From assembly GCF_029227915.1 (NCBI RefSeq), contig NC_079886.1, positions 3,968,001 through 4,032,000 on the forward strand: DNA of 64,000 bases, read 5' to 3'. Under the pieces are notes generated by a model, which had not been told where the DNA came from, did not search any database, and was given only the letters and a program-made list of their open reading frames with translations. Source of the stretch: Hydractinia symbiolongicarpus (lineage: Eukaryota; Cnidaria; Hydrozoa; Anthoathecata; Hydractiniidae). Below are positions 12,501 through 24,673 of the stretch, piece by piece; positions within the stretch are counted from its first letter, which is position 1, and the number at the start of each line of letters is the position of its first letter. The translations under genes and the position numbers were made by a program.

Positions 12501-14216
12501 GCGATACAACCTAGTAATATCAGAAAAATATCGCTAAACACATGTTTGTACGAATATGTGACGCAACCGTTGTAACAGAAACGGACTGATATCGTTAGAA
12601 AGTCAATGAAATGTATTTTTTGAAACTGTCTCAATTTCTTCAGCGTGCAATAACGGCCAAGTTAGGTCCCACAGTAAAAAATGACTTATATATCTACATT
12701 TTTAAATGAAGCGCTACCACAGCGCACAGTGTAATCGCTGAGTTCCGTCAATCATGCCAATTTAGGAAGGATTTTATTGCATGGAGTCCAATTGTCTCTA
12801 TTATCACATTTATAAAGTTGAAGTCCAAAATCAGTTCAAGTAAGTTCCACAGTCAATTGTTTCACTGTTAAAAGCGATGCAACCTAGTAATATCAGAAAA
12901 ATATCACTAAATACATGTGGGTACGAATATGTGACGCAACCGTTATAACAGAAACGGACTGATACCGTTAGAAATTCAATGAAATGTAGTTTTTGAAACT
13001 GTCTCAATTTCCTTAGCGTGCGATAACGGCTAGGATTGGTCCCACAGTAAAGAATGACTTATATATCTACAATTTTAAATGAAGCGCTACCACAGCGCCC
13101 AGTGTAATCGCTGAGTTCCGTCAATCATGCCAATTTAAGAAGAATGTTATTGCATGGAGTCCAATTGTCTCATTCATCACATTTATAAAGTTAAAGTCCA
13201 AAATCAGTTCAATTAAGTCCCGCAGTCAATCGTTTCACTGTTAAAAGCGATACAACCTAGTAATATCAGAAAAATATCGCTAAACACATGTTGGTACGAA
13301 TATGTGACGCAACCGTTGTAACAGAAACGGACTGATACCGTTAGAAAGTCAATGAAATGTAGTTTTTGAAACTGTCTCAATTTCTTCAGTGTGTGATAAC
13401 GGCTAGAATTGGTTCCACAGTAAAAAATGACTTATATATATACATTTTTAATTGAAGCGCTACCACAGCGCCCAGTGTAATCGCTGAGCACCGGCAATCA
13501 TGCCAATATAAAAAGAATGTTATTTCATGGAGTAAAATTGTCTCAGTCATCACATTTGTCAGGTCACAGTCCAAAATCAGTTAAATTAAGTCCCATAGTC
13601 AATCGTTTCACTGTTAAAAGCGATGCAACCTAGGAATATCAGAAAAATATCGCTAAATACATGTTGGTACGAAAATGTGACCCAACCGTTGTAACTGAAA
13701 CGGACTGATACCGTTAGAAAGTTAATGAAATGCAGTTTTTGAAACTGTCTCAATTTCCTCGGCGTGCGATAGCGGCTAGGATTGGTCCCACAGTAAAAAA
13801 TGACTTATATATCTACATTTTTAAATAAAGCGCTACCACAGTGCCCAGTTTAATCGCTGAGTTCCGGCAATCATCCCAATTTAAGAAGAATGTTATTTCA
13901 TGGAGTCCAATAGTCTCAATTATCACACTTATAAAGTTAAAGTCCAAAATCAGTTCAATTAAGCCCCACAGTCAATTGTTTCACTGTTAAAAGCGATACA
14001 ACCTAGTAATATCAGAAAAATATCGCTAAACACATGTTTGTACGAATATGTGACGCAACCGTTGTAACAGAAACGGACTGATATCGTTAGGAAGTCAATG
14101 AAATGTAGTTTTTGAAACTGTCTCAATTTCTTCAGCGTGCAATAACGGCCAAGTTAGGTCCCACAGTAAAAAATGACTTATATATCTACATTTTTAAATG
14201 AAGCGCTACCACAGCG
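9557..14216 (+). repeat. 9,556-bp-spaced duplication, right copy
   Basis: This is the second copy of the block described for 1-4,660. It includes the shortened monomer and the complete run of variants up to the word ggccaagttaggtcc near 14,150. After 14,216 the sequence follows a different monomer order, resembling 11,606 onward at an offset of 2,611 bp (7 x 373). That suggests a further duplication was joined here. Confidence 0.93.
10393..10623 (+). repeat. Shortened 231-bp monomer, second occurrence
   Basis: Same 142-bp deletion and same join (ccgag/tgaattcc, near 10,498-10,501) as the copy at 837-1,067. The sequence around 9,151-10,050 matches 10,501-11,400 at an offset of 1,350 bp, which is four monomers minus 142. 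The join may therefore be the breakpoint of a 1,350-bp tandem duplication rather than an independent deletion; that is inference. Confidence 0.92.
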
Positions 14217-15830
14217 CCCAGTGTAACCTCTGAGTTCCGTCAATCATGACAATTTAAGAAGAATGTTATTTCATGGAGTCCAATTGTCTCATTCATCACA
14301 TTTATAAAGTTAAAGTCCAAAATCAGTTCAATTAAGTCCCGCAGTCAATCGTTTCACTGTTAAAAGCGATACAACCTAGTAATATCAGAAAAATATCGCT
14401 AAACACATGTTGGTACGAATATGTGACGTAACCGTTGTAACAGAAACGGACTGATACCGTTAGAAAGTCAATGAAATGTAGTTTTTGAAACTGTCTCAAT
14501 TTCTTCAGTGTGTGATAACGGCTAGAATTGGTTCCACAGTAAAAAATGACTTATATATATACATTTTTAATTGAAGCGCTACCACAGCGCCCAGTGTAAT
14601 CGCTGAGCACCGGCAATCATGCCAATATAAAAAGAATGTTATTTCATGGAGTAAAATTGTCTCATTCATCACATTTGTCAGGTCACAGTCCAAAATCAGT
14701 TAAATTAAGTCCCATAGTCAATCGTTTCACTGTTAAAAGCGATGCAACCTAGTAATATCAGAAAAATATCGCTAAATACATGTTGGTACGAAAATGTGAC
14801 CCAACCGTTGTAACTGAAACGGACTGATACCGTTAGAAAGTTAATGAAATGCAGTTTTTGAAACTGTCTCAATTTCCTCGGCGTGCGATAGCGGCTAGGA
14901 TTGGTCCCACAGTAAAAAATGACTTATATATCTACATTTTTAAGTGAAGCGCTACCACAGTGCCCAGTTTAATCGCTGAGTTCCGGCAATCATCCCAATT
15001 TAAGAAGAATGTTATTTCATGGAGTCCAATAGTCTCAATTATCACACTTATAAAGTTAAAGTCCAAAATCAGTTCAATTAAGCCCCACAGTCAATTGTTT
15101 CACTGTTAAAAACGATACAACCTAGTAATATCAGAAAAATATCGCTAAACACATGTTTGTACGAATATGTGACGCAACCGTTGTAACAGAAAGGGACTGA
15201 TATCGTTAGAAAGTCAATGAAATGTAGTTTTTGAAACTGTCTCAATTTCCTTAGCGTGCGATAACGGCTAGGATTGGTCCCACAATAAAGAATGACTTAT
15301 ATATCTACAATTTTAAATGAAGCGCTACCACAGCGCCCAGTGTAATCGCTGAGTTCCGTCAATCATGCCAATTTAAGAAGAATGTTATTGCATGGAGTCC
15401 AATTGTCTCATTCATCACATTTATAAAGTTAAAGTCCAAAATCAGTTCAATTAAGTCCCGCAGTCAATCGTTTCACTGTTAAAAGCGATACAACCTAGTA
15501 ATATCAGAAAAATATCGCTAAACACATGTTGGTACGAATATGTGACGCAACCGTTGTAACAGAAACGGACTGATACCGTTAGAAAGTCAATGAAATGTAG
15601 TTTTTGAAACTGTCTCAATTTCTTCAGTGTGTGATAACGGCTAGAATTGGTTCCACAGTCAAAAATGACTTATATATATACATTTTTAATTGAAGCGCTA
15701 CCACAGCGCCCAGTGTAATCGCTGAGCACCGGCAATCATGCCAATATAAAAAGAATGTTATTTCATGGAGTAAAATTGTCTCATTCATCACATTTGTCAG
15801 GTCACAGTCCAAAATCAGTTAAATTAAGTC
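14212..15830 (+). repeat. 22-monomer-spaced duplication, left copy
   Basis: This block reappears at about 22,418-24,036 at an offset of 8,206 bp (22 x 373). Shared rare variants include ccacagtcaaaaatgac (near 15,653 and 23,859) and cccacaataaagaatg (near 15,280 and 23,486). Equivalent landmarks at 14,505 and 15,624 pair with 22,711 and 23,830. The match ends where this copy has cccatagtcaatcg and the other has cccacagtcaatc. Confidence 0.85.
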
Positions 15831-18800
15831 CCATAGTCAATCGTTTCACTGTTAAAAGCGATGCAACCTAGTAATATCAGAAAAATATCGCTAAATACAT
15901 GTTGGTACGAAAATGTGACCCAACCGTTGTAACTGGAACGGACTGATACCGTCAAAAAGTTAATGAAATGCAGTTTTTGAAACTGTCTCAATTTCCTCGG
16001 CGTGCGATAGCGGCTAAGATTGGTCCCACAGTAAAAAATGACTTATATATCTACATTTTTAAATGAAGCGCTACAACAGTGCCCAGTTTAATCGCTGAGT
16101 TCCGGCAATCATCCCAATTTAAGAAGAATGTTATTTCATGGAGTCCAATAGTCTCAATTATCACACTTATAAAGTTAAAGTCCAAAATCAGTTCAATTAA
16201 GCCCCACAGTCAATTGTTTCATTGTTAAAAGCGATACAACCTAGTAATATCAGAAAAATATCGCTAAACACATGTTTGTACGAATATGTGACGCAACCGT
16301 TGTAACAGAAACGGACTGATATCGTTAGAAAGTCAATGAAATGTAGTTTTGGAAACTGTCTCAATTTCTTCAGCGTGCAATAACGGCCAAGTTAGGTCCC
16401 ACAGTAAAAAATGACTTATATATCTACATTTTTAAATGAAGTGCTACCACAGCGCACAGTGTAATCGCTGAGTTCCGTCAATCATGCCAATTTAGGAAGA
16501 ATTTTATTGCATGGAGTCCAATTGTCTCTATTATCACATTTATAAAGTTGAAGTCCAAAATCAGTTCAATTAAGTTCCACAGTCAATCGTTTCACTGTTA
16601 AAAGTGATGCAACCTGGTAATATCAGAAAGATATCGCTAAATACATGTTGGTAATAATATATGATGCAACCGTTGTAACAGAAACGGGCTGATACCGTTA
16701 GAAAGTCAATGAAATTTAGTTTTTGAAAGTGTCTCAATTTCTTCAGCGTGCGATAACGGCTAGGATTGGTCCTACAGTAAAGAATGACTTATTTATCTCC
16801 ATTTTTAAATGAAGCGCTACCACAGCGCCCAGTGTAATCGCTGAGTTCTAGCAATCATGTCAAATTCAGAACATTGTTACTTCTTGGAGTCCAATTGTCT
16901 CAATTATCACATTTATAAAGTTAAAGTCCAAAATCAGTTCAATTAAGTCCCTCAGTCAATCGTTCCACTGTTAAAAGTGATTCAACCTAGTAATATCAGA
17001 AAAATATCGCTAAGTACATGTTGGTACGAATATGTGACGCAACCGTTGTAACAGAAACGGACTGATGCCGTTTGAAAGTCAATGAAACGTAGTTTTTGAA
17101 ACTGTCTCAATTTCTTCAGCGTGCAATAACGGCTACGATAGGTCCCACAGTAAAAAATGACTTATATATCTACATTTTTAAATGAAGCGCTACCATAGCG
17201 CACAGTGTAATCGCTGAATTCCAACAATCATGCCAATTTAGGAAGAATTTTACTGCATGGAGTCCAATTGTCTCTATTATCACATTTATAAAGTTGAAGT
17301 CCAAAATCAGTTCAAGTAAGTCCCACAGTCAATCTTTTCACTGTTAAAAGTGATGCAACCTGGTAATATCAGAAAGATATCGCTAAATACATGTTGGTAC
17401 GAATATATGATGCAACCGTTGTAACAGAAACGGGCTGATACCGTTAGAAAGTCAATGAAATGTAGTTTTTGAAAGTGTCTCAATTTCTTCAGCGTGCGAT
17501 AACGGCTAGGATTGGTCCCACAGTAAAAAATGACTTATATATCTACATTTTTAAATGAAGCGCTACCACAGCGCCCAGTGTAATCGCTGAGTACCGGAAA
17601 TCATGACAATTTAAGAAGAATGTTATTTCATGGAGTCCAATTGTCTCATTTATCACATTTGTAAGGTCACGATCAAAAATCAGTTCAATTATGTCCCACA
17701 GTCAATCGTTTCACTGTTAAAAGCAATGCAACCTAGTAATATCCGAAAGATATCGCTAAATACATGTTGGTACGAATATGTGACGCAACTGTTGTAACTG
17801 AAACGGACTGATACCGTTAGAAAGTCAATGAAATGTAGTTGTTGAAACTGTCTCTATTTCTTCAGCGTGCAATAACGGCTAGGATTGGTTCCACCGTAAA
17901 AAATGACTTATATATCTACATTTCTAAGTGAAGCGCTACCACAGCGCCCAGTGCAATCGCTGAGTACCAGGAATCATGCCAATTTAAGAAGAACGTTATT
18001 TCATGGAGTCCAATTGTCTCAATTATCACATTTATAAAGTTAAAGTCCAAAATCAGTTCAATTAAGTCCCACAGTCAATCGTTTCACTGTTAAAAGTGAT
18101 TCAACCTAGTAATATCAGAAAAATATCGCTAAGTACATGTTGGTACGAATATGTGACGCAACCGTTGTAACAGAAACGGACTGATGCCGTTTGAAAGTCA
18201 ATGAAATGTAGTTTTTGAAACTGTCTCAATTTCTTCAGCGTGCAATAACGGCTACGATAGGTCCCACAGTAAATAATGACTTATATATCTACATTTTTAC
18301 ATAAAGCGCTACCACAGCGCACAGTGTAATCGCTGAGTTCCGTCAATCATGCCAATTTAGGAAGAATTTTACTGCATGGAGTCCAATTGTCTCTATTATC
18401 ACATTTATAAAGTTGAAGTCCAAAATCAGTTCAAGTAAGTCCCACAGTCAATCGTTTCACTGTTAAAAGCGATGCAACCTAGTATTATCAGAAAAATATC
18501 ACTAAATACATGTTGGTACGAATATGTGACGCAACCGTTATAACAGAAACGGACTGATACCGTTAGAAAGTCAATGAAATGTAGTTTTTGAAACTGTCTC
18601 AATTTCTTTAGCGTGGGATAACGGCTAGGATTTGTCCCACAGTAAAAAATGGCTTATATATCTACATTTTTAAATGAAGCGCTACCACAGCGCCCAGTGT
18701 AATCGCTGAGTTCTAGCAATCATGTCAAATTCAGAACATTGTTACTTCTTGGAGTCCAATTGTCTCAATTATCACATTTATAAAGTTAAAGTCCAAAATC

Positions 18801-20124
18801 AGTTCAATTAAGTCCCACAGTCAATCGTTCCACTGTTAAAAGTGATTCAACCTAGTAATATCAGAAAAATATCGCTAAGTACATGTTGGTACGAATATGT
18901 GACGCAACCGTTGTAACAGAAACGGACTGATGCCGTTTGAAAGTCAATGAAACGTAGTTTTTGAAACTGTCTCAATTTCTTCAGCGTGCAATAACGGCTA
19001 CGATAGGTCCCACAGTAAAAAATGACTTATATATCTACATTTTTAAATGAAGCGCTACCATAGCGCACAGTGTAATCGCTGAATTCCAACAATCATGCCA
19101 ATTTAGGAAGAATTTTACTGCATGGAGTCCAATTGTCTCTATTATCACATTTATAAAGTTGAAGTCCAAAATCAGTTCAAGTAAGTCCCACAGTCAATCT
19201 TTTCACTGTTAAAAGTGATGCAACCTGGTAATATCAGAAAGATATCGCTAAATACATGTTGGTACGAATATATGATGCAACCGTTGTAACAGAAACGGGC
19301 TGATGCCGTTAGAAAGTCAATGAAATGTAATTTTTGAAACTGTCTCAATTTCTTCAGCGTGCGATAACGGCTAGGATTGGTCCCACAGTAAAAAATGACT
19401 TATATATCTACATTTTTAAATGAAGCGCTACCACAGCGCCCAGTGTAATCGCTGAGTACCGGAAATCATGACAATTTAAGAAGAATGTTATTTCATGGAG
19501 TCCAATTGTCTCATTTATCACATTTGTAAGGTCACAGTCAAAAATCAGTTCAATTAAGTCCCACAGTCAATCGTTTCACTGTTAAAAGCGATGCAACCTA
19601 GTAATATCCGAAAGATATCGCTAAATACATGTTGGTACGAATATGTGACGGAACTGTTGTAACTGAAACGGACAGATACCGTTAGAAAGTCAATGAAATG
19701 TAGTTGTTGAAACTGTCTCTATTTCTTCAGCGTGCGATAACGGCTAGGATTGGTCCTACAGTAAAGAATGACTTATTTATCTCCATTTTTAAATGAAGCG
19801 CTACCACAGCGCCCAGTGTAATCGCTGAGTTCTAGCAATCATGTCAAATTCAGAACATTGTTACTTCTTGGAGTCCAATTTTCTCAATTATCACATTTAT
19901 AAAGTTAAAGTCCAAAATCAGTTCAATTAAGTCCCACAGTCAATCGTTCCACTGTTAAAAGTGATTCAACCTAGTAATATCAGAAAAATATCGCTAAGTA
20001 CATGTTGGTACGAATATGTGACGCAACCGTTGTAACAGAAACGGACTGATGCCGTTTGAAAGTCAATGAAACGTAGTTTTTGAAACTGTCTCAATTTCTT
20101 CAGCGTGCAATAACGGCTACGATA
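15831..20124 (+). repeat. Satellite monomers, mixed variants
   Basis: About eleven to twelve monomers. A characteristic variant with gagttctagcaatcatg and gaacattgttacttc occurs near 16,846, 18,711 and 19,831, spaced by 1,865 and 1,119 bp. The stretch 16,590-17,870 matches 24,424-25,704 at an offset of about 7,834 bp, including the rare word ttggtaataatatatg at 16,648 and 24,482. After about 17,880 the best offset becomes about 8,205 bp, so one monomer was gained or lost between the copies. No gene was seen. Confidence 0.82.
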
Positions 20125-23100
20125 GGTCCCACAGTAAAAAATGACTTATATATCTACATTTTTAAATGAAGCGCTACCATAGCGCACAGTGTAATCGCTG
20201 AGTTCCAACAATCATGCCAATTTAGGAAGAATTTTACTGCATGGAGTCCAATTGTCTCTATTATCACATTTATAAAGTTGAAGTCCAAAATCAGTTCAAG
20301 TAAGTCCCACAGTCAATCTTTTCACTGTTAAAAGTGATGCAACCTGGTAATATCAGAAAGATATCGCTAAATACATGTTGGTACGAATATATGATGCAAC
20401 CGTTGTAACAGAAACGGGCTGATACCGTTAGAAAGTCAATGAAATGTAGTTTTTGAAAGTGTCTCAATTTCTTCAGCGTGCGATAACGGCTAGGATTGGA
20501 CCCACAGTAAAAAGTGACTTATTTAACTACATTATTAAATGAAGCGATACCACAGCGCCCAGTGTAACCTCTGAGTTCCGTCAATCATGACAATTTAAGA
20601 AGAATGTTATTTCATGGAGTCCAATTGTCTCATTCATCACATTTATAAAGTTAAAGTCCAAAATCAGTTCAATTAAGTCCCGCAGTCAATCGTTTCACTG
20701 TTAAAAGCGATACAACCTAGTAATATCAGAAAAATATCGCTAAACACATGTTGGTACGAATATGTGACGTAACCGTTGTAACAGAAACGGACTGATACCG
20801 TTAGAAAGTCAATGAAATGTAGTTTTTGAAACTGTCTCAATTTCTTCAGTGTGTGATAACGGCTAGAATTGGTTCCACAGTAAAAAATGACTTATATATA
20901 TACATTTTTAATTGAAGCGCTACCACAGCGCCCAGTGTAATCGCTGAGCACCGGCAATCATGCCAATATAAAAAGAATGTTATTTCATGGAGTAAAATTG
21001 TCTCATTCATCACATTTGTCAGGTCACAGTCCAAAATCAGTTAAATTAAGTCCCATAGTCAATCGTTTCACTGTTAAAAGCGATGCAACCTAGTAATATC
21101 AGAAAAATATCGCTAAATACATGTTGGTACGAAAATGTGACCCAACCGTTGTAACTGAAACGGACTGATACCGTTAGAAAGTTAATGAAATGCAGTTTTT
21201 GAAACTGTCTCAATTTCCTCGGCGTGCGATAGCGGCTAGGATTGGTCCCACAGTAAAAAATGACTTATATATCTACATTTTTAAATGAAGCGCTACCACA
21301 GTGCCCAGTTTAATCGCTGAGTTCCGGCAATCATCCCAATTTAAGAAGAATGTTATTTCATGGAGTCCAATAGTCTCAATTATCACACTTATAAAGTTAA
21401 AGTCCAAAATCAGTTCAATTAAGCCCCACAGTCAATTGTTTCACTGTTAAAAGCGATACAACCTAGTAATATCAGAACAATATCGCTAAACACATGTTTG
21501 TACGAATATGTGACGCAACCGTTGTAGCAGAAACGGACTGATATCGTTAGAAAGTCAATGAAATGTAGTTTTTGAAACTGTCTCAATTTCCTTAGCGTGC
21601 GATAACGGCTAGGATTGGTCCCACAATAAAGAATGACTTATATATCTACAATTTTAAATGAAGCGCTACCACAGCGCCCAGTGTAATCGCTGAGTTCCGT
21701 CAATCATGCCAATTTAAGAAGAATGTTATTGCATGGAGTCCAATTGTCTCATTCATCACATTTATAAAGTTAAAGTCCAAAATCAGTTCAATTAAGTCCC
21801 GCAGTCAATCGTTTCACTGTTAAAAGCGATACAACCTAGTAATATCAGAAAAATATCGCTAAACACATGTTGGTACGAATATGTGACGCAACCGTTGTAA
21901 CAGAAACGGACTGATACCGTTAGAAAGTCAATGAAATGTAGTTTTTGAAACTGTCTCAATTTCCTCGGCGTGCGATAGCGGCTAGGATTGGTCCCACAGT
22001 AAAAAATGACTTATATATCTACATTTTTAAATGAAGCGCTACCATAGCGCACAGTGTAATCGCTGAGTTCCAACAATCATGCCAATTTAGGAAGAATTTT
22101 ACTGCATGGAGTCCAATTGTCTCTATTATCACATTTATAAAGTTGAAGTCCAAAATCAGTTCAAGTAAGTCCCACAGTCAATCTTTTCACTGTTAAAAGT
22201 GATGCAACCTGGTAATATCAGAAAGATATCGCTAAATACATGTTGGTACGAATATATGATGCAACCGTTGTAACAGAAACGGGCTGATACCGTTAGAAAG
22301 TCAATGAAATGTAGTTTTTGAAAGTGTCTCAATTTCTTCAGCGTGCGATAACGGCTAGGATTGGACCCACAGTAAAAAGTGACTTATTTAACTACATTAT
22401 TAAATGAAGCGATACCACAGCGCCCAGTGTAACCTCTGAGTTCCGTCAATCATGACAATTTAAGAAGAATGTTATTTCATGGAGTCCAATTGTCTCATTC
22501 ATCACATTTATAAAGTTAAAGTCCAAAATCAGTTCAATTAAGTCCCGCAGTCAATCGTTTCACTGTTAAAAGCGATACAACCTAGTAATATCAGAAAAAT
22601 ATCGCTAAACACATGTTGGTACGAATATGTGACGTAACCGTTGTAACAGAAACGGACTGATACCGTTAGAAAGTCAATGAAATGTAGTTTTTGAAACTGT
22701 CTCAATTTCTTCAGTGTGTGATAACGGCTAGAATTGGTTCCACAGTAAAAAATGACTTATATATATACATTTTTAATTGAAGCGCTACCACAGCGCCCAG
22801 TGTAATCGCTGAGCACCGGCAATCATGCCAATATAAAAAGAATGTTATTTCATGGAGTAAAATTGTCTCATTCATCACATTTGTCAGGTCACAGTCCAAA
22901 ATCAGTTAAATTAAGTCCCATAGTCAATCGTTTCACTGTTAAAAGCGATGCAACCTAGTAATATCAGAAAAATATCGCTAAATACATGTTGGTACGAAAA
23001 TGTGACCCAACCGTTGTAACTGAAACGGACTGATACCGTTAGAAAGTTAATGAAATGCAGTTTTTGAAACTGTCTCAATTTCCTCGGCGTGCGATAGCGG

Positions 23101-23827
23101 CTAGGATTGGTCCCACAGTAAAAAATGACTTATATATCTACATTTTTAAATGAAGCGCTACCACAGTGCCCAGTTTAATCGCTGAGTTCCGGCAATCATC
23201 CCAATTTAAGAAGAATGTTATTTCATGGAGTCCAATAGTCTCAATTATCACACTTATAAAGTTAAAGTCCAAAATCAGTTCAATTAAGCCCCACAGTCAA
23301 TTGTTTCACTGTTAAAAGCGATACAACCTAGTAATATCAGAAAAATATCGCTAAACACATGTTTGTACGAATATGTGACGCAACCGTTGTAGCAGAAACG
23401 GACTGATATCGTTAGAAAGTCAATGAAATGTAGTTTTTGAAACTGTCTCAATTTCCTTAGCGTGCGATAACGGCTAGGATTGGTCCCACAATAAAGAATG
23501 ACTTATATATCTACAATTTTAAATGAAGCGCTACCACAGCGCCCAGTGTAATCGCTGAGTTCCGTCAATCATGCCAATTTAAGAAGAATGTTATTGCATG
23601 GAGTCCAATTGTCTCATTCATCACATTTATAAAGTTAAAGTCCAAAATCAGTTCAATTAAGTCCCGCAGTCAATCGTTTCACTGTTAAAAGCGATACAAC
23701 CTAGTAATATCAGAAAAATATCGCTAAACACATGTTGGTACGAATATGTGACGCAACCGTTGTAACAGAAACGGACTGATACCGTTAGAAAGTCAATGAA
23801 ATGTAGTTTTTGAAACTGTCTCAATTT
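20125..23827 (+). repeat. Tandem 5-monomer higher-order repeat, 1,865 bp, two copies
   Basis: About 20,125-21,989 and 21,990-23,827 match at an offset of 1,865 bp. Shared rare words are gagttccaacaatc (20,199 and 22,064), gacttatttaactac (near 20,516 and 22,381) and cgttgtagcagaaacgg (near 21,520 and 23,385). The right copy ends near 23,827, where ttcttcagtg replaces ttcctcggcg. A related segment with gacttatttacctac follows near 24,247. Confidence 0.88.
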
Positions 23828-24673
23828 CTTCAGTGTGTGATAACGGCTAGAATTGGTTCCACAGTCAAAAATGACTTATATATATACATTTTTAATTGAA
23901 GCGCTACCACAGCGCCCAGTGTAATCGCTGAGCACCGGCAATCATGCCAATATAAAAAGAATGTTATTTCATGGAGTAAAATTGTCTCATTCATCACATT
24001 TGTCAGGTCACAGTCCAAAATCAGTTAAATTAAGTCCCACAGTCAATCTTTTCACTGTTAAAAGTGATGCAACCTGGTAATATCAGAAAGATATCGCTAA
24101 ATACATGTTGGTACGAATATATGATGCAACCGTTGTAACAGAAACGGGCTGATACCGTTAGAAAGTCAATGAAATGTAGTTTTTGAAAGTGTCTCAATTT
24201 CTTCAGCGTGCGATAACGGCTAGGATTGGACCCACAGTAAAAAGTGACTTATTTACCTACATTATTAAATGAAGCGATACCACAGCGCCCAGTGTAACCT
24301 CTGAGTTCCGTCAATCATGACAATTTAAGAAGAATGTTATTTCATGGAGTCCAATTGTCTCAATTATCACATTTATAGAGTTTAAGTCCCAAATCAGTTC
24401 ATGTAAGTGCCACAGTCAATTGTTTCACTGTTAAAAGTGATGCAACCTGGTAATATCAGAAAGATATCGCTAAATACATGTTGGTAATAATATATGATGC
24501 AACCGTTGTAACAGAAACGGGCTGATACCGTTAGAAAGTCAATGAAATTTAGTTTTTGAAAGTGTCTCAATTTCTTCAGCGTGCGATAACGGCTAGGATT
24601 GGTCCTACAGTAAAGAATGACTTATTTATCTCCATTTTTAAATGAAGCGCTACCACAGCGCCCAGTGTAATCG
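23828..24673 (+). repeat. Satellite monomers linking two higher-order repeat blocks
   Basis: A little over two monomers lie between the 5-mer block on the left and the 6-mer block on the right. From about 24,424 the sequence matches 16,590 onward at an offset of about 7,834 bp, including ttggtaataatatatg at 24,482. No gene or insertion was seen. Confidence 0.78.

Noticed and set aside
18170-18205. Possible hammerhead ribozyme: ctgatg followed by gaaagtc
   Set aside because: Only six bases (ccgttt) separate the two core-like words and cannot form stem II; flanking stems I and III are not visible.
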